Shown here one piece after another: positions 54,514-63,501 of a stretch of 64,000 nucleotides of DNA (position 1 is the first letter of the stretch; every line of letters begins with the position of its first letter). The notes under the pieces are model-generated. The model had not been told where the DNA came from and did no database searches. It was given only the letters and a program-made list of their open reading frames with translations. Origin of the DNA: Bugulina stolonifera (taxonomy: Eukaryota; Bryozoa; Gymnolaemata; Cheilostomatida; Bugulidae). Location of the stretch: the NCBI GenBank assembly GCA_935421135.1, contig OW285190.1, forward strand, positions 13,960,501 to 14,024,500, read 5' to 3'. The position numbers and the translations under genes were made by a program.

Positions 54514-55169
54514 AATCTCAAGAAAACCAATACTGTACTTACGTTACCACAACCTTAACCATACACACCAAAGTAATAATTCACTGCCTAAAAGAACCCA
54601 GCACTCAAATCACTCAACCAGGAAACATCAGGATTCATTATCCGGCTACACCCAGTCTCAACACTATCATCACCAGTACGTCAGATCGACCGCTAGCAAG
54701 ACATCCAGCATCAGAACCAGACAGCTAGAGCCGACAGACAATCAACCTCACCGATAAGTTGTTTACTATCATCGTAGCTTAAAACCTTGAACTGACGTTC
54801 TCATCGTTTGAGTTAATTATCACATTGGAACATTTATTTTCATTTTCAATTTTAGGCTTGATTTGTTTACATTATTTTGCAGTGCTGTAACATCAGTAAT
54901 TATAATAGGGACATACAAAGGCAGTGTGTTGACTTTAGACAATTATTAGGTATTTTGATAGCAGATAAACTACATTGAATCATCACAAGCCTCCCCTCAA
55001 ATAATAGGTCTCATTCAATCATCCATCATCACCTGTCACTGTTTGTCCTGTGCATTGTGCGCTGGCTGCGATAGATTGTAGGCGATTGTGAGCAGATAGG
55101 TGACATTTACTGAACTCTTTGGAGTTGTCTACCTTATATTAGTGCTTAGATCCCTTGCAACTGGTAATA
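54514..55169 (+). other. BEL 5' untranslated leader, right part
   Basis: Continuation of the BEL leader after the Gypsy insertion (left part 49803-49894). Short ORFs here are not conserved. No primer-binding site could be assigned confidently in the left part. Confidence 0.7.
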
Positions 55170-57197
55170 ATGGCTGAATCAAGCACTCTTGAACCAAAAT
55201 CTCAAACACTTTCAAGAACAGAAATAAATCGTAAAACTGAACAATTAAAGAAAGAAGCCGAAAACTGTTCTGCGCTGCACCAATCAATATTTTCTGAATT
55301 TTCATCAAAAACAGACATTTCTTATGACACCTTAGAAGGATATAAAAACCAGTTAGCGCTAGCAAAACATAACCTAGAAGAAACCCACGATGAGTGGCGC
55401 CTCATGCGTGGCAGCCTAGAGCCAGATCTCCAGATCCGAAACCAAATGGATCGAATACATGCCGACTGCGAGACGTTAATCGGTGAAGCCCTTGACCGCA
55501 TGAGTAAACTATCAACTAAAATGAAAACTGCTGACCCTGCGCATGTGCAAGAAAAGCAGCGGCCTGCATCCCCAAAATCTGTCTATCGCTCTGTTGGTTC
55601 AAAAACAGTTTCATCCAGTCATTCATCTCGCGCTAGCTCACAGCTTAGAATGATGCAAGTGCAATCACAAGCCAAAGCAGCTGCTCTCCAAAAGAAGTTA
55701 GAATCTGCCAAAATTACTCATGAGTTACAACAGCAAGCTAGCCAAATTACAAACGCTATAGAGCAGCAACAAATCCAGGCTGAGATAGACGCAGCGCAAG
55801 CTGAACAGCAGGTGATAGCCCAAGCTATTGAGGAAGAGGAAGGCAGCGCCAACTCTCTCCTAAACCAATTTCAGCCCATCATACCACCTGTTTCACCTCA
55901 ACCAATCATACGCACACCCCAGCCTTCTAATCAAAACAGCATACCACCTCGCATTCTTCCAACCACAGCTGTGTCATCCACAAATGCTAATCCTCATGCT
56001 ATCGTGTCTCTAGCACAAACTCAACCCACATACACATCAGTTTCGGTGGCTGCTCATCACCCGTATGAGGTACGTCAACCTGCTGTACAGTTCACCACAC
56101 CACCAAGCCAGGTTCCCCTTGCTGTTAATCAAAGCCCTATCACTTTGTCCAGTTGTCACCAGCAACCTGCCTTCACACCTGATGATTATGCTGAAGCAAT
56201 CAATCTTGTTAGACAGCGCCCTTCTGAACCACCCATGTTTTCAGGTGATCCGTTAGAGTACCAGGATTGGAAGGTGGCCTTCAATGAGGCTTTCAACCTA
56301 TCAAAAAGTTCACCAGGTCAAAAATGGTTAAAGCTAAGACAGTTTGTTGATGGCAGGGCCTACAAGTCTATCCAGGGTTTTTACAGACAAAAGACAGAAA
56401 TCTCATATGTGGCAGCTTGGGCAAAACTAGATGATAGATATGGGAAAGGGGAAAAGGTAACTGAAGCTTATCTAGAAAAACTCAAAAATGTCTCCAAGAT
56501 AAAACAAGGGGATGCTGAAGCCCTAGAGGACTTCATCGATCTGCTTGAATCAGTTGATGGCCTTGATTCCGACATAAATCTCAACACTAAAGCTGCTAAT
56601 AGGAAGCTCATAGTCAAACTTCCATACCAAATCGGGGAGAAGTGGGCTGATGAGTCCACAAGATTGGAAAGGGACACAGGAAGATTTCCCCCGCTTAAGA
56701 CGTTCATCAAATTCCTGTCACACCACTGTGATATAGCGCAGAATTCATTGTCTAAGGCTCTTCATGAGTCAAGCAAACAAACAAAAGATCGAACACAGGA
56801 TAATAAAACAAGGAAACCTATGAACATGAGGACTTTTGCAACGCAGCAGGCTGACCCACAGCATTCTGAATTGCACAAGCATGCATGTCTTCTCTGTAAA
56901 ATGGACAATCACAAAACTGCCGTGTGTGGTAAACTAAACTTTCTACCATTTGCTGAAGCTCATCAGTTCATTAAAGAAAAGGGCCTCTGCTATGCATGCC
57001 TAGATGACAACCACATTGCTAAGGAATGCGTATCTCCCGCTTCCTGTAACACATGTAAAGAAAATCACCCGACTGCCCTTCACAAGATGCATAAGACACC
57101 AAGAAACCAATCACCCCAATCTAGCAATTTAAACAAAAAATCTGCGTCAAATCCTGAGCCTCAAGAAAACATCGAAACCAAAACCTCAGACCAATGA
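55170..57197 (+). CDS. gag: BEL/Pao gag protein
   Basis: 675 aa from the ATG at 55170. The N-terminal half is a long Gln/Ala-rich coiled coil and a Pro/Gln/Thr-rich linker. The capsid-like domain (residues ~350-500; FSGDPLEYQDWKVAFNEAF, KLKNVSKIKQGD) is the DUF1759 type found in BEL/Pao gag. Zinc-binding CLLC...HKTAVC and CYACLDDNHIAKEC motifs sit near the C-terminus. The ORF ends at TGA 57195-57197, which is followed in the same frame by pol. Confidence 0.92.
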   Translation: MAESSTLEPKSQTLSRTEINRKTEQLKKEAENCSALHQSIFSEFSSKTDISYDTLEGYKNQLALAKHNLEETHDEWRLMRGSLEPDLQIRNQMDRIHADCETLIGEALDRMSKLSTKMKTADPAHVQEKQRPASPKSVYRSVGSKTVSSSHSSRASSQLRMMQVQSQAKAAALQKKLESAKITHELQQQASQITNAIEQQQIQAEIDAAQAEQQVIAQAIEEEEGSANSLLNQFQPIIPPVSPQPIIRTPQPSNQNSIPPRILPTTAVSSTNANPHAIVSLAQTQPTYTSVSVAAHHPYEVRQPAVQFTTPPSQVPLAVNQSPITLSSCHQQPAFTPDDYAEAINLVRQRPSEPPMFSGDPLEYQDWKVAFNEAFNLSKSSPGQKWLKLRQFVDGRAYKSIQGFYRQKTEISYVAAWAKLDDRYGKGEKVTEAYLEKLKNVSKIKQGDAEALEDFIDLLESVDGLDSDINLNTKAANRKLIVKLPYQIGEKWADESTRLERDTGRFPPLKTFIKFLSHHCDIAQNSLSKALHESSKQTKDRTQDNKTRKPMNMRTFATQQADPQHSELHKHACLLCKMDNHKTAVCGKLNFLPFAEAHQFIKEKGLCYACLDDNHIAKECVSPASCNTCKENHPTALHKMHKTPRNQSPQSSNLNKKSASNPEPQENIETKTSDQ

Positions 57198-57201
57198 CTA
57201 G
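57195..57201 (+). promoter_or_regulatory. Leaky stop codon context TGACTAG between gag and pol
   Basis: The gag stop is TGA followed by CTAG, the best-known leaky context (UGA CUAG, as in alphavirus nsP3/nsP4 and several animal readthrough genes). The frame downstream stays open for 1315 codons. Readthrough would make a gag-pol fusion. A point mutation that disabled the element is the alternative. Confidence 0.65.
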
Positions 57202-60200
57202 ATGAAAACAAACAAACATTTACCGGAAATGCAAACTCGATTAACCTTGCTCCTGATAATCTATCATGGGTAATACCAGTTTGGGTTAGCACTGAGCAAA
57301 ACCCATCAACAGAATGTTTAGTCTATGCTATGATTGACTCCATGTCTGACACAACATACGTAACATACGACACTATGGCAAAATTAAACCCTGAAACCAC
57401 ACAAATGCAGATTGGCCTCACCACCTTGACCTCAAACAACCAACAATTTGATTGTGATATGGTTACTGGGTTGAAGGTTCGTGCCTACAAAGGCACAGAA
57501 CGACATTCATTACCACCTTGCTACTCTCATCCTTCACTACCCATCGACCAAAATCAAATCCCAACAAAGAGAAAACTACAAAGATGGCCCCACTTGTTAC
57601 CAGTAGCAGATGAACTACCACAATTCAGTAATGATATACCTGTAGGACTGCTCATTAGCAACACATTAATGGAGGCATACCGGCCTCAACAAATACTCAT
57701 CACAAGTAACAAGGAAGAACCATTTGCAATCAAAACTTCATTGGGCTGGAAAGTCATGGGTAAACTCAACCCAAAGCATATCACCCACACTGCTATCATC
57801 AATCAACCTGTACTGCATGGCAGAGAGCTAGTGACCTTCAAGTGTTTTGCTAATCCAAACAAAGAGCTTACAAAACTGATTGACATATTTAATGCTGAAT
57901 ATTCAGACACGCATGATGAAACACCAAGTCTCTCTGTTGAAGACAAACAATTTCTAGCAACAATGAAAAGCAAAACTACTATAAGACACAATCGGGTTAT
58001 CATGCCTCTGCCATTCAAAACCAAACCTCCATGCATGAACACAAGGTCCGCTGCACTTCATCGGTTCAGCCTTCTTGAGAAAAAATTCAAAAATGATGCT
58101 GCTTACAAACTCCAATATCATCAATTCATGTCCGACATCATCTCAAAAGGTGAAGCTGTTTTTGCACCTCATGACTCAACTGACTCTTGGTATATTCCTC
58201 ATTTCGGTGTCTTCCATCCTCGCAAACCAGATCGCATCCGTGTTGTCTTTGACTGTGCCGCCAAGGTGGGAGGAGTTAGTCTGAATGATTTCCTACTCCA
58301 AGGCCCTGATCACATGAATGATCTCCAGGGCATCCTACTGCGGTTCCGTAAGCACCACATAGCCTTTATGGGCGACATTGAGCGGATGTTTCATCAGTTC
58401 AAAGTGTTACCAGAGCATCAAGACTACCTCAAGTTCATATGGTATGATGAGGGTGGGAGACCGGCAACTTACAAGATGACTGTTCATCTGTTTGGGGCAC
58501 GGTCTTCCCCTGCATGTGCCACCTATGGCTTAAGACTCCTAGCTGATCAGTACAAGTCATTATCACTCACTCATTCACTTTCACATCACTTCATTCATCG
58601 CAACTTCTATGTTGATGATGGGCTCACGAGTGTGCCCAGTGAAGCAGAAGCTATCACCCTCATCAAACAAACTCAGTCGCTCTGCAAAACTGGAAATTTA
58701 AGGCTTCACAAAGTAGCCTCAAATAGTAGAGCTGTCATGTCAGCATTACCAAGGAGTGAATGTGCCAGCACACTTGCGACCCTAGATCTCACCACTGATC
58801 CACTACCGCATGAACGGTCCCTTGGTGTTCTCTGGGACACAGAACAGGACCAATTCACCTTCCACTATCATTCTGATGTCAAACCTGACACTAGACGAGG
58901 AGTCCTATCTACAGTCGCTTCGGTGTTCGATCCCCTCGGTCTTATAGCTCCGTTTGTCCTAAAAGGAAGGATTATCCTGCAAGAAACTTGTCGGGATAAT
59001 TCTGATTGGGACACACCACTCACAAATTCAATACTGACCAATTGGTCTGCGTGGAAATCAGACTTGGCATCAGTCAGTCAAATCGCCATACCTCGCTGCC
59101 TCACCCCTCAAGGCTTTGACTCAATACAATCTGCCCAGTTACACACCTTCGCTGATGCAAGCACCGCTGGTTATGGCCACTGCACCTACCTTCGCCTAGT
59201 CAGTTCCATCAGAAGAGTACATGTGGCACTCCTCTCAAGTAAAGCCAAGGTAGCTCCAATCAAACAAGTCACTGTTCCGCGACTTGAGCTTCAAGCAGCA
59301 GCAAGTGCCGTTAGAGCCGTAGACAAATGTGTCACAGAACTTGACATCCCAAACTTGACAACTCACTTCTATTCAGACTCCACTGTCGTCCTTGGCTACA
59401 TCAGTAACACTAACGAACGTTTCCACACTTACGTTGCTAACAGAGTGGAAACAATCCGTCATCTCTCAGACCCTGATAGCTGGAAACACGTCCCCACCTC
59501 AGTTAATCCAGCTGACCTCAGCTCCAGGGGTGCCAACATCAAGGAACTCATCACATCTCCCTGGTTCACCGGCCCTCAATTCCTCTGGACTGAACCCATG
59601 ATACTACCTCCACAACCTCAGTTGTATCTCAGTCCTGATGATGTGGAAGTAAAGCACTCATCAACATCACTCACTTCACGGACCCTTCAGTTCTCTCTTG
59701 ATCGACGCCTGAAAAGGTTTTCAAATTGGAACAGAGCTGTCAGAGCAATCACCACCATTCATAAGCATCTAAACAAACATCTCACGCACAACTTACAGGA
59801 CATCGAACGATTCATTCTTAAGTCCATCCAAGCTGAGTACTTCTCAGAAGAGATTGGCATGCTCAAGTCATCTAAGCCCCTGAAGACATCCAGTAGTCTC
59901 ACAAAGCTGGTTCCATTCCTAGACCCAGAAGGCCTACTCCGTATTGGTGGGAGACTTCAGGAATGTACCATGCTTGCATACGATGAAAAACATCCTATCA
60001 TCTTACCCAAATCCGCACATGTAACCACGTTACTCATAAGTCATCACCACTCACTTTCTGCTCACCAAGGTCGAGAATCTACTCTAGCTCACATCAGATC
60101 TCATGGTCTCTGGATTGTCAATGCTAAATCTGAGGTCTTCAAAGTCATCCAGAACTGTGTTGAATGCAAGAAAATCCGAGGTACACCGACAATTCCTCAA

Positions 60201-61145
60201 ATGGCAACTCTACCTCCAGAAAGGCTTGAAGAAGCTGCCCCATTCACTCACTGTGGGATCGACTGTTTCGGTCCATTCATAGTCAAAGATGGTCGTAAAG
60301 AAAGAAAAGCTTATGGACTCATGATCACCTGTCTTGCTTCCCGAGCTGTCCACATTGAACTTCTGGAAGACATGTCTTCTGATTCTTTCATCAATGCTCT
60401 TCGTAACCTCATATCCATTCGTGGTGCAGTATCCACCATACGCTGTGACCAAGGCACTAACTTCATCGGAGCATTCAATGACCTTGCCAAGAACTTGGAA
60501 GGTCCGATGAAATCTTCACATCCATACATCAAGTTCACCTTCAACCCACCACACTCTAGTCATATGGGTGGTGTGTGGGAACGTCTCATTCGATCTGCCA
60601 GAACAATTCTCAGAGGAATTGGCCAGAAGCATGGTGGAAGGCTAAGCACCTCCCAACTGAGAACACTTTTCTATGAAGTCATGGCTGTCATCAACAGCAG
60701 ACCTCTGGGAAGTGTTTCTGAGGACAACCTTCCACTCACCCCGAATATGCTTCTCACCATGAAATCTAAGCTCACCCTGCCTCCTCCTGCTGAATTCTCC
60801 GACTCAGACCTATACTCACGCAAGCGCTGGCGAGTTATCCAGGAGTTATCCAATCAATTCTGGCGCAAATGGCGCAGCGAGTATCTGCAAACGCTTCAGG
60901 TGCGACAAAAGTGGACAAACAAGACCCCTGAGGTAGCTGTAGGCGACATTGTCCATGTTATGGGAGAAGCCACTTTCCGTAATGACTGGTCAATGGCGCG
61001 CGTTATAGATATTCATAGATCACATGATAGTATAGTACGATCTGCAACACTGTTAGTAGGAGCGCGCGACTACCCCAAGGTTAAGGCGCGCCAGCTTGTT
61101 CGACCATTGAGCAAAATTGTAGTTATAGTAAAATCATCCAAGTAA
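57198..61145 (+). CDS. pol: BEL/Pao pol polyprotein (PR-RT-RH-IN), expressed by readthrough
   Basis: Open in the gag frame. The protease lies ~40 codons after the TGA with AMIDSMSDTTYV, where the usual DSG/DTG is replaced by DSM, resembling the DTQSDT variant of some BEL elements. RT has VVFDCAAKVGGVSLND, MGDIERMFHQ and YVDD (58608-58619). RNase H has TFADASTAGYG and FYSDSTVVLG. The integrase zinc finger is HHHSLSAHQGRE...CVECKK, and the DDE residues lie near 60256 (GIDCFGPF), 60441 (RCDQGTNF) and 60573 (GVWERLIRSAR). A BEL-type C-terminal domain follows (WRVIQELSNQFWRKWRSEYL). All domains are intact. The first internal ATG (57330) is inside the protease, so an independent start is unlikely. 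Confidence 0.92.
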   Translation, partial: LDENKQTFTGNANSINLAPDNLSWVIPVWVSTEQNPSTECLVYAMIDSMSDTTYVTYDTMAKLNPETTQMQIGLTTLTSNNQQFDCDMVTGLKVRAYKGTERHSLPPCYSHPSLPIDQNQIPTKRKLQRWPHLLPVADELPQFSNDIPVGLLISNTLMEAYRPQQILITSNKEEPFAIKTSLGWKVMGKLNPKHITHTAIINQPVLHGRELVTFKCFANPNKELTKLIDIFNAEYSDTHDETPSLSVEDKQFLATMKSKTTIRHNRVIMPLPFKTKPPCMNTRSAALHRFSLLEKKFKNDAAYKLQYHQFMSDIISKGEAVFAPHDSTDSWYIPHFGVFHPRKPDRIRVVFDCAAKVGGVSLNDFLLQGPDHMNDLQGILLRFRKHHIAFMGDIERMFHQFKVLPEHQDYLKFIWYDEGGRPATYKMTVHLFGARSSPACATYGLRLLADQYKSLSLTHSLSHHFIHRNFYVDDGLTSVPSEAEAITLIKQTQSLCKTGNLRLHKVASNSRAVMSALPRSECASTLATLDLTTDPLPHERSLGVLWDTEQDQFTFHYHSDVKPDTRRGVLSTVASVFDPLGLIAPFVLKGRIILQETCRDNSDWDTPLTNSILTNWSAWKSDLASVSQIAIPRCLTPQGFDSIQSAQLHTFADASTAGYGHCTYLRLVSSIRRVHVALLSSKAKVAPIKQVTVPRLELQAAASAVRAVDKCVTELDIPNLTTHFYSDSTVVLGYISNTNERFHTYVANRVETIRHLSDPDSWKHVPTSVNPADLSSRGANIKELITSPWFTGPQFLWTEPMILPPQPQLYLSPDDVEVKHSSTSLTSRTLQFSLDRRLKRFSNWNRAVRAITTIHKHLNKHLTHNLQDIERFILKSIQAEYFSEEIGMLKSSKPLKTSSSLTKLVPFLDPEGLLRIGGRLQECTMLAYDEKHPIILPKSAHVTTLLISHHHSLSAHQGRESTLAHIRSHGLWIVNAKSEVFKVIQNCVECKKIRGTPTIPQMATLPPERLEEAAPFTHCGIDCFGPFIVKDGRKERKAYGLMITCLASRAVHIELLEDMSSDSFINALRNLISIRGAVSTIRCDQGTNFIGAFNDLAKNLEGPMKSSHPYIKFTFNPPHSSHMGGVWERLIRSARTILRGIGQKHGGRLSTSQLRTLFYEVMAVINSRPLGSVSEDNLPLTPNMLLTMKSKLTLPPPAEFSDSDLYSRKRWRVIQELSNQFWRKWRSEYLQTLQVRQKWTNKTPEVAVGDIVHVMGEATFRNDWSMARVIDIHRSHDSIVRSATLLVGARDYPKVKARQLVRPLSKIVVIVKSSK

Positions 61146-61190
61146 ATTTAAATTAGTAGTAAAATTTCATCTTAAAATTTTAGGTGGGAG

Positions 61191-61893
61191 TGTAACATTC
61201 TTGTTAATCATCAATCATCAAAAAACAGTTTAGTTCCGTTAATTTGTTTGTTTACACCTTGCTGTCAGTCTATTCAAGGCATTGCACAGTGACCACAGGA
61301 CATTTCATCTTCATTAATCACAATCTAATATGCCAGTTACACACTATGTCAGCCCAGAAACGGAACATATGATATCACCACTGCCTTTGTGCTCCCTATT
61401 GCAAATACTGGATGATTCTTTTAATTACAATATTTACACAACTTTCATTCTTATCCTAGTCTCCGCTGGAGAACATTGCACATTTATACACTACAGTACA
61501 TAAATTGTATCATTTTTATATCAATTTGTATTATTACAAACAATATCTATCTTTACAACATCTATCTTTAACTCTCTCCTGGAAAGGTGATAGAGGTATG
61601 TTAATCTTTCATATTTTTATGCTTATTATTCATTCGTGCTTGCTAATGATGGCTACATTCATATTTGATTATGCTTACTTGCTTGAATATTCTTTTATTA
61701 TGTATTACCAGCAACATTGTCATGTATTATTATCGAATTTTATGCAAACTATTTACAAAATCGTGTGTTATTCCAATACTCTAATCATTTTATATAAAAT
61801 TGTAGTTTCACGTTGGTGGTAGAATGCTAAAATAAAATTGCACAAAACCACATCAGTGCAACCTTTCACTAATTCACTGGGGGAGAAGTTACA
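61191..61893 (+). repeat. BEL 3' LTR
   Basis: 703 bp, same as 49100-49802 wherever compared. Followed by TSD TAACC (61894-61898). Confidence 0.95.
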
Positions 61894-61898
61894 TAACC

Positions 61899-62063
61899 TA
61901 TTTGATGTGAAAGAGCGCCGAGTTGAAGCACAAAGGAGAAATCAATATCTCAAGGGAATTAGACCCTAAGTGAACACGTGCACCGTTACGTGTTAGGCAC
62001 ACGACAGGGAAGGTCTCGTTTTACAGCATGAAATCCTACTTCAATGTTTAGTGGTGCTGTGTG
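61899..62063. other. Host remnant between BEL and Polinton 2
   Basis: 165 bp. Contains an open stretch (61900-61970) reading ...EAQRRNQYLKGIRP-stop on the plus strand, perhaps a terminal exon whose upstream exon is at 48972-49010. The last six bases, TGTGTG (62058-62063), are the candidate left TSD of Polinton 2. Confidence 0.3.
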
Positions 62064-62664
62064 AGTAGTATAGTCAGTGCAGATCTACACAGACACCCGG
62101 CCCTTTCCGCGTCGTATTAGCCCTAGATCCAAAAACTCCCCGGGCGGACGACCACCCCACCCGTCCTCTCGCCCCTCCTCTCCCCTAAACCTCACTCTAT
62201 GTGCAAAGCCCTAGAACCTACTCCCCCCCATCGCGGGTGGGGTTTCAAAAACCTCATCGGCTGTTCCGCGGAACCCAGTCTAAAGAGCAAACCCCTCGCC
62301 CCATCCCACGGCTCGGGCGAGGGGGCGCGCGCGTACGCGCGCGCCCCCCCGCTCCGCGAACCCCACCCGTCCTCCCTCCACCCGTCCCCGCCCCTCCCCA
62401 CCCCTCCCCACCCCAAACCCCTCCGCCTCGCCCTCCGCCTCGCGGCGGTTCTCGTTCGCGAGTCCAGCCGTGGCCCCACGCCGCCCTCCCCCCGCCCAGC
62501 CCCCGCCCCTCCCCCGCCCTCCCGCCCCAACGACCCGTCGCGACCCTCGCGGGCGGACCGTCGGCTGGAGTAGGGTGAAGCGAAGGAAAATACGGGTTAG
62601 AGTAATGATAGGCTACACCCGTGCGGAGTGCCCGTGCAGAGTTTACGACGCTGACTATACTACT
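62064..62664 (+). repeat. Terminal inverted repeat of Polinton 2 (inner border inferred)
   Basis: A GC-rich, C-biased tract (62100-62580) resembles the Polinton 1 TIR in composition. The inner border is inferred from GACTATACTACTATAAAAAA (62653-62672), which parallels the GGACTATAAAAG border of Polinton 1. GACTATACTACT is also an exact inverted copy of the outer terminus. Proline/arginine-rich ORFs of 112-125 codons in this tract are composition artefacts. Confidence 0.6.
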
Positions 62665-63013
62665 ATAAAAAACTTACCGAGTGGTGGTGGTGGTGCTTCC
62701 GGATGATTTCTTCGCCGGGGACTGTTGAGACTGAACTGGTCGGGGTGACACCGCACTCGCGCGCTCCTCCGTTCGAGCGCCCCCGGACCTTCGATGAAAG
62801 ACTCGCGTCTTAACCCTCATTTTCCCCGGACCCTCCCCTAGGGAAATCGCCCGTCCCCGTGACGAGCGGCGAGAGAAAGTGAAGGCGGTGGCTCTTCCGC
62901 GCTTCAAACCGTAGACTTCGCGAGGAGGTTAGCCGACGACATCATCGCTCGGAGGGGTAGAAATAGAAATAGATAAACGGGATAGATGGATGCTTGTCTT
63001 CTCATCGCCATCG

Positions 63014-63066
<53 letters not shown>

Positions 63067-63501
63067 CAAATAGACCCGCCTCTACGATGATGTCGTTGAC
63101 TCGCCACCAATTTCTTTGACCACCGCGTCCACTTTCCCCCGGGTAGCAAACTCCGATAGGGAGAGAGCGCATCGTGCGCGTGCGATGTCACCCCCCACCT
63201 ACGAATGAAGACAATAGAAGAAATGTGAACTGATAAGGGGTGAGTATGAGCGGAAGCTGCGCTAGTATCGTCTACCCCTTTGGTTTGGAGAGGTAAATGG
63301 TTTTTAATGTATTAGCTAGTGTTTTATTGCTCGGTTTTAAGGCTACAACCGGTAAACCCTCCGTTTTGAGGACGGAGACCCCTTACAATAGAGAGTGAAT
63401 GTGAAAAAAATTATACGGGTATATGTACAAGGGTTATGATGCACTGTTCGTTTACTCTCCAATTTATCGAATGAAGTAGTCTCATCTCCGAGAAATCAGT
63501 A
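62665..63501. other. Polinton 2 sub-terminal region, no clear gene
   Basis: Between the TIR and the PolB 3' end. It contains a (CAT)n microsatellite (63014-63063, about 16 repeats), a TATAAAA (62664-62670) facing inward, and a 36-codon ORF (62703-62813, plus) that I cannot identify. It includes the PolB 3' UTR. Confidence 0.5.

Larger units (their letters stand above)
49100..61893 (+). mobile_element. BEL/Pao LTR retrotransposon, complete, with a nested Gypsy element
   Basis: LTRs of 703 bp at both ends that read identical by eye, a 5-bp TSD, gag and pol in one frame separated by a single TGA, and a polypurine tract AGGTGGGAG at 61182-61190 just before the 3' LTR. Without the nested insertion the element is about 8.2 kb. 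Domain order in pol is protease, RT, RNase H, integrase, and the gag is of BEL type. Identical LTRs imply recent insertion, although it predates the Gypsy insertion it carries. Confidence 0.95.

Noticed and set aside
62192..62706. Several Pro/Arg-rich ORFs of 78-125 codons
   Set aside because: They arise from the C-rich TIR of Polinton 2.
62904..63191. ORF with a poly-Met run
   Set aside because: It reads a (CAT)n microsatellite; no supporting features.
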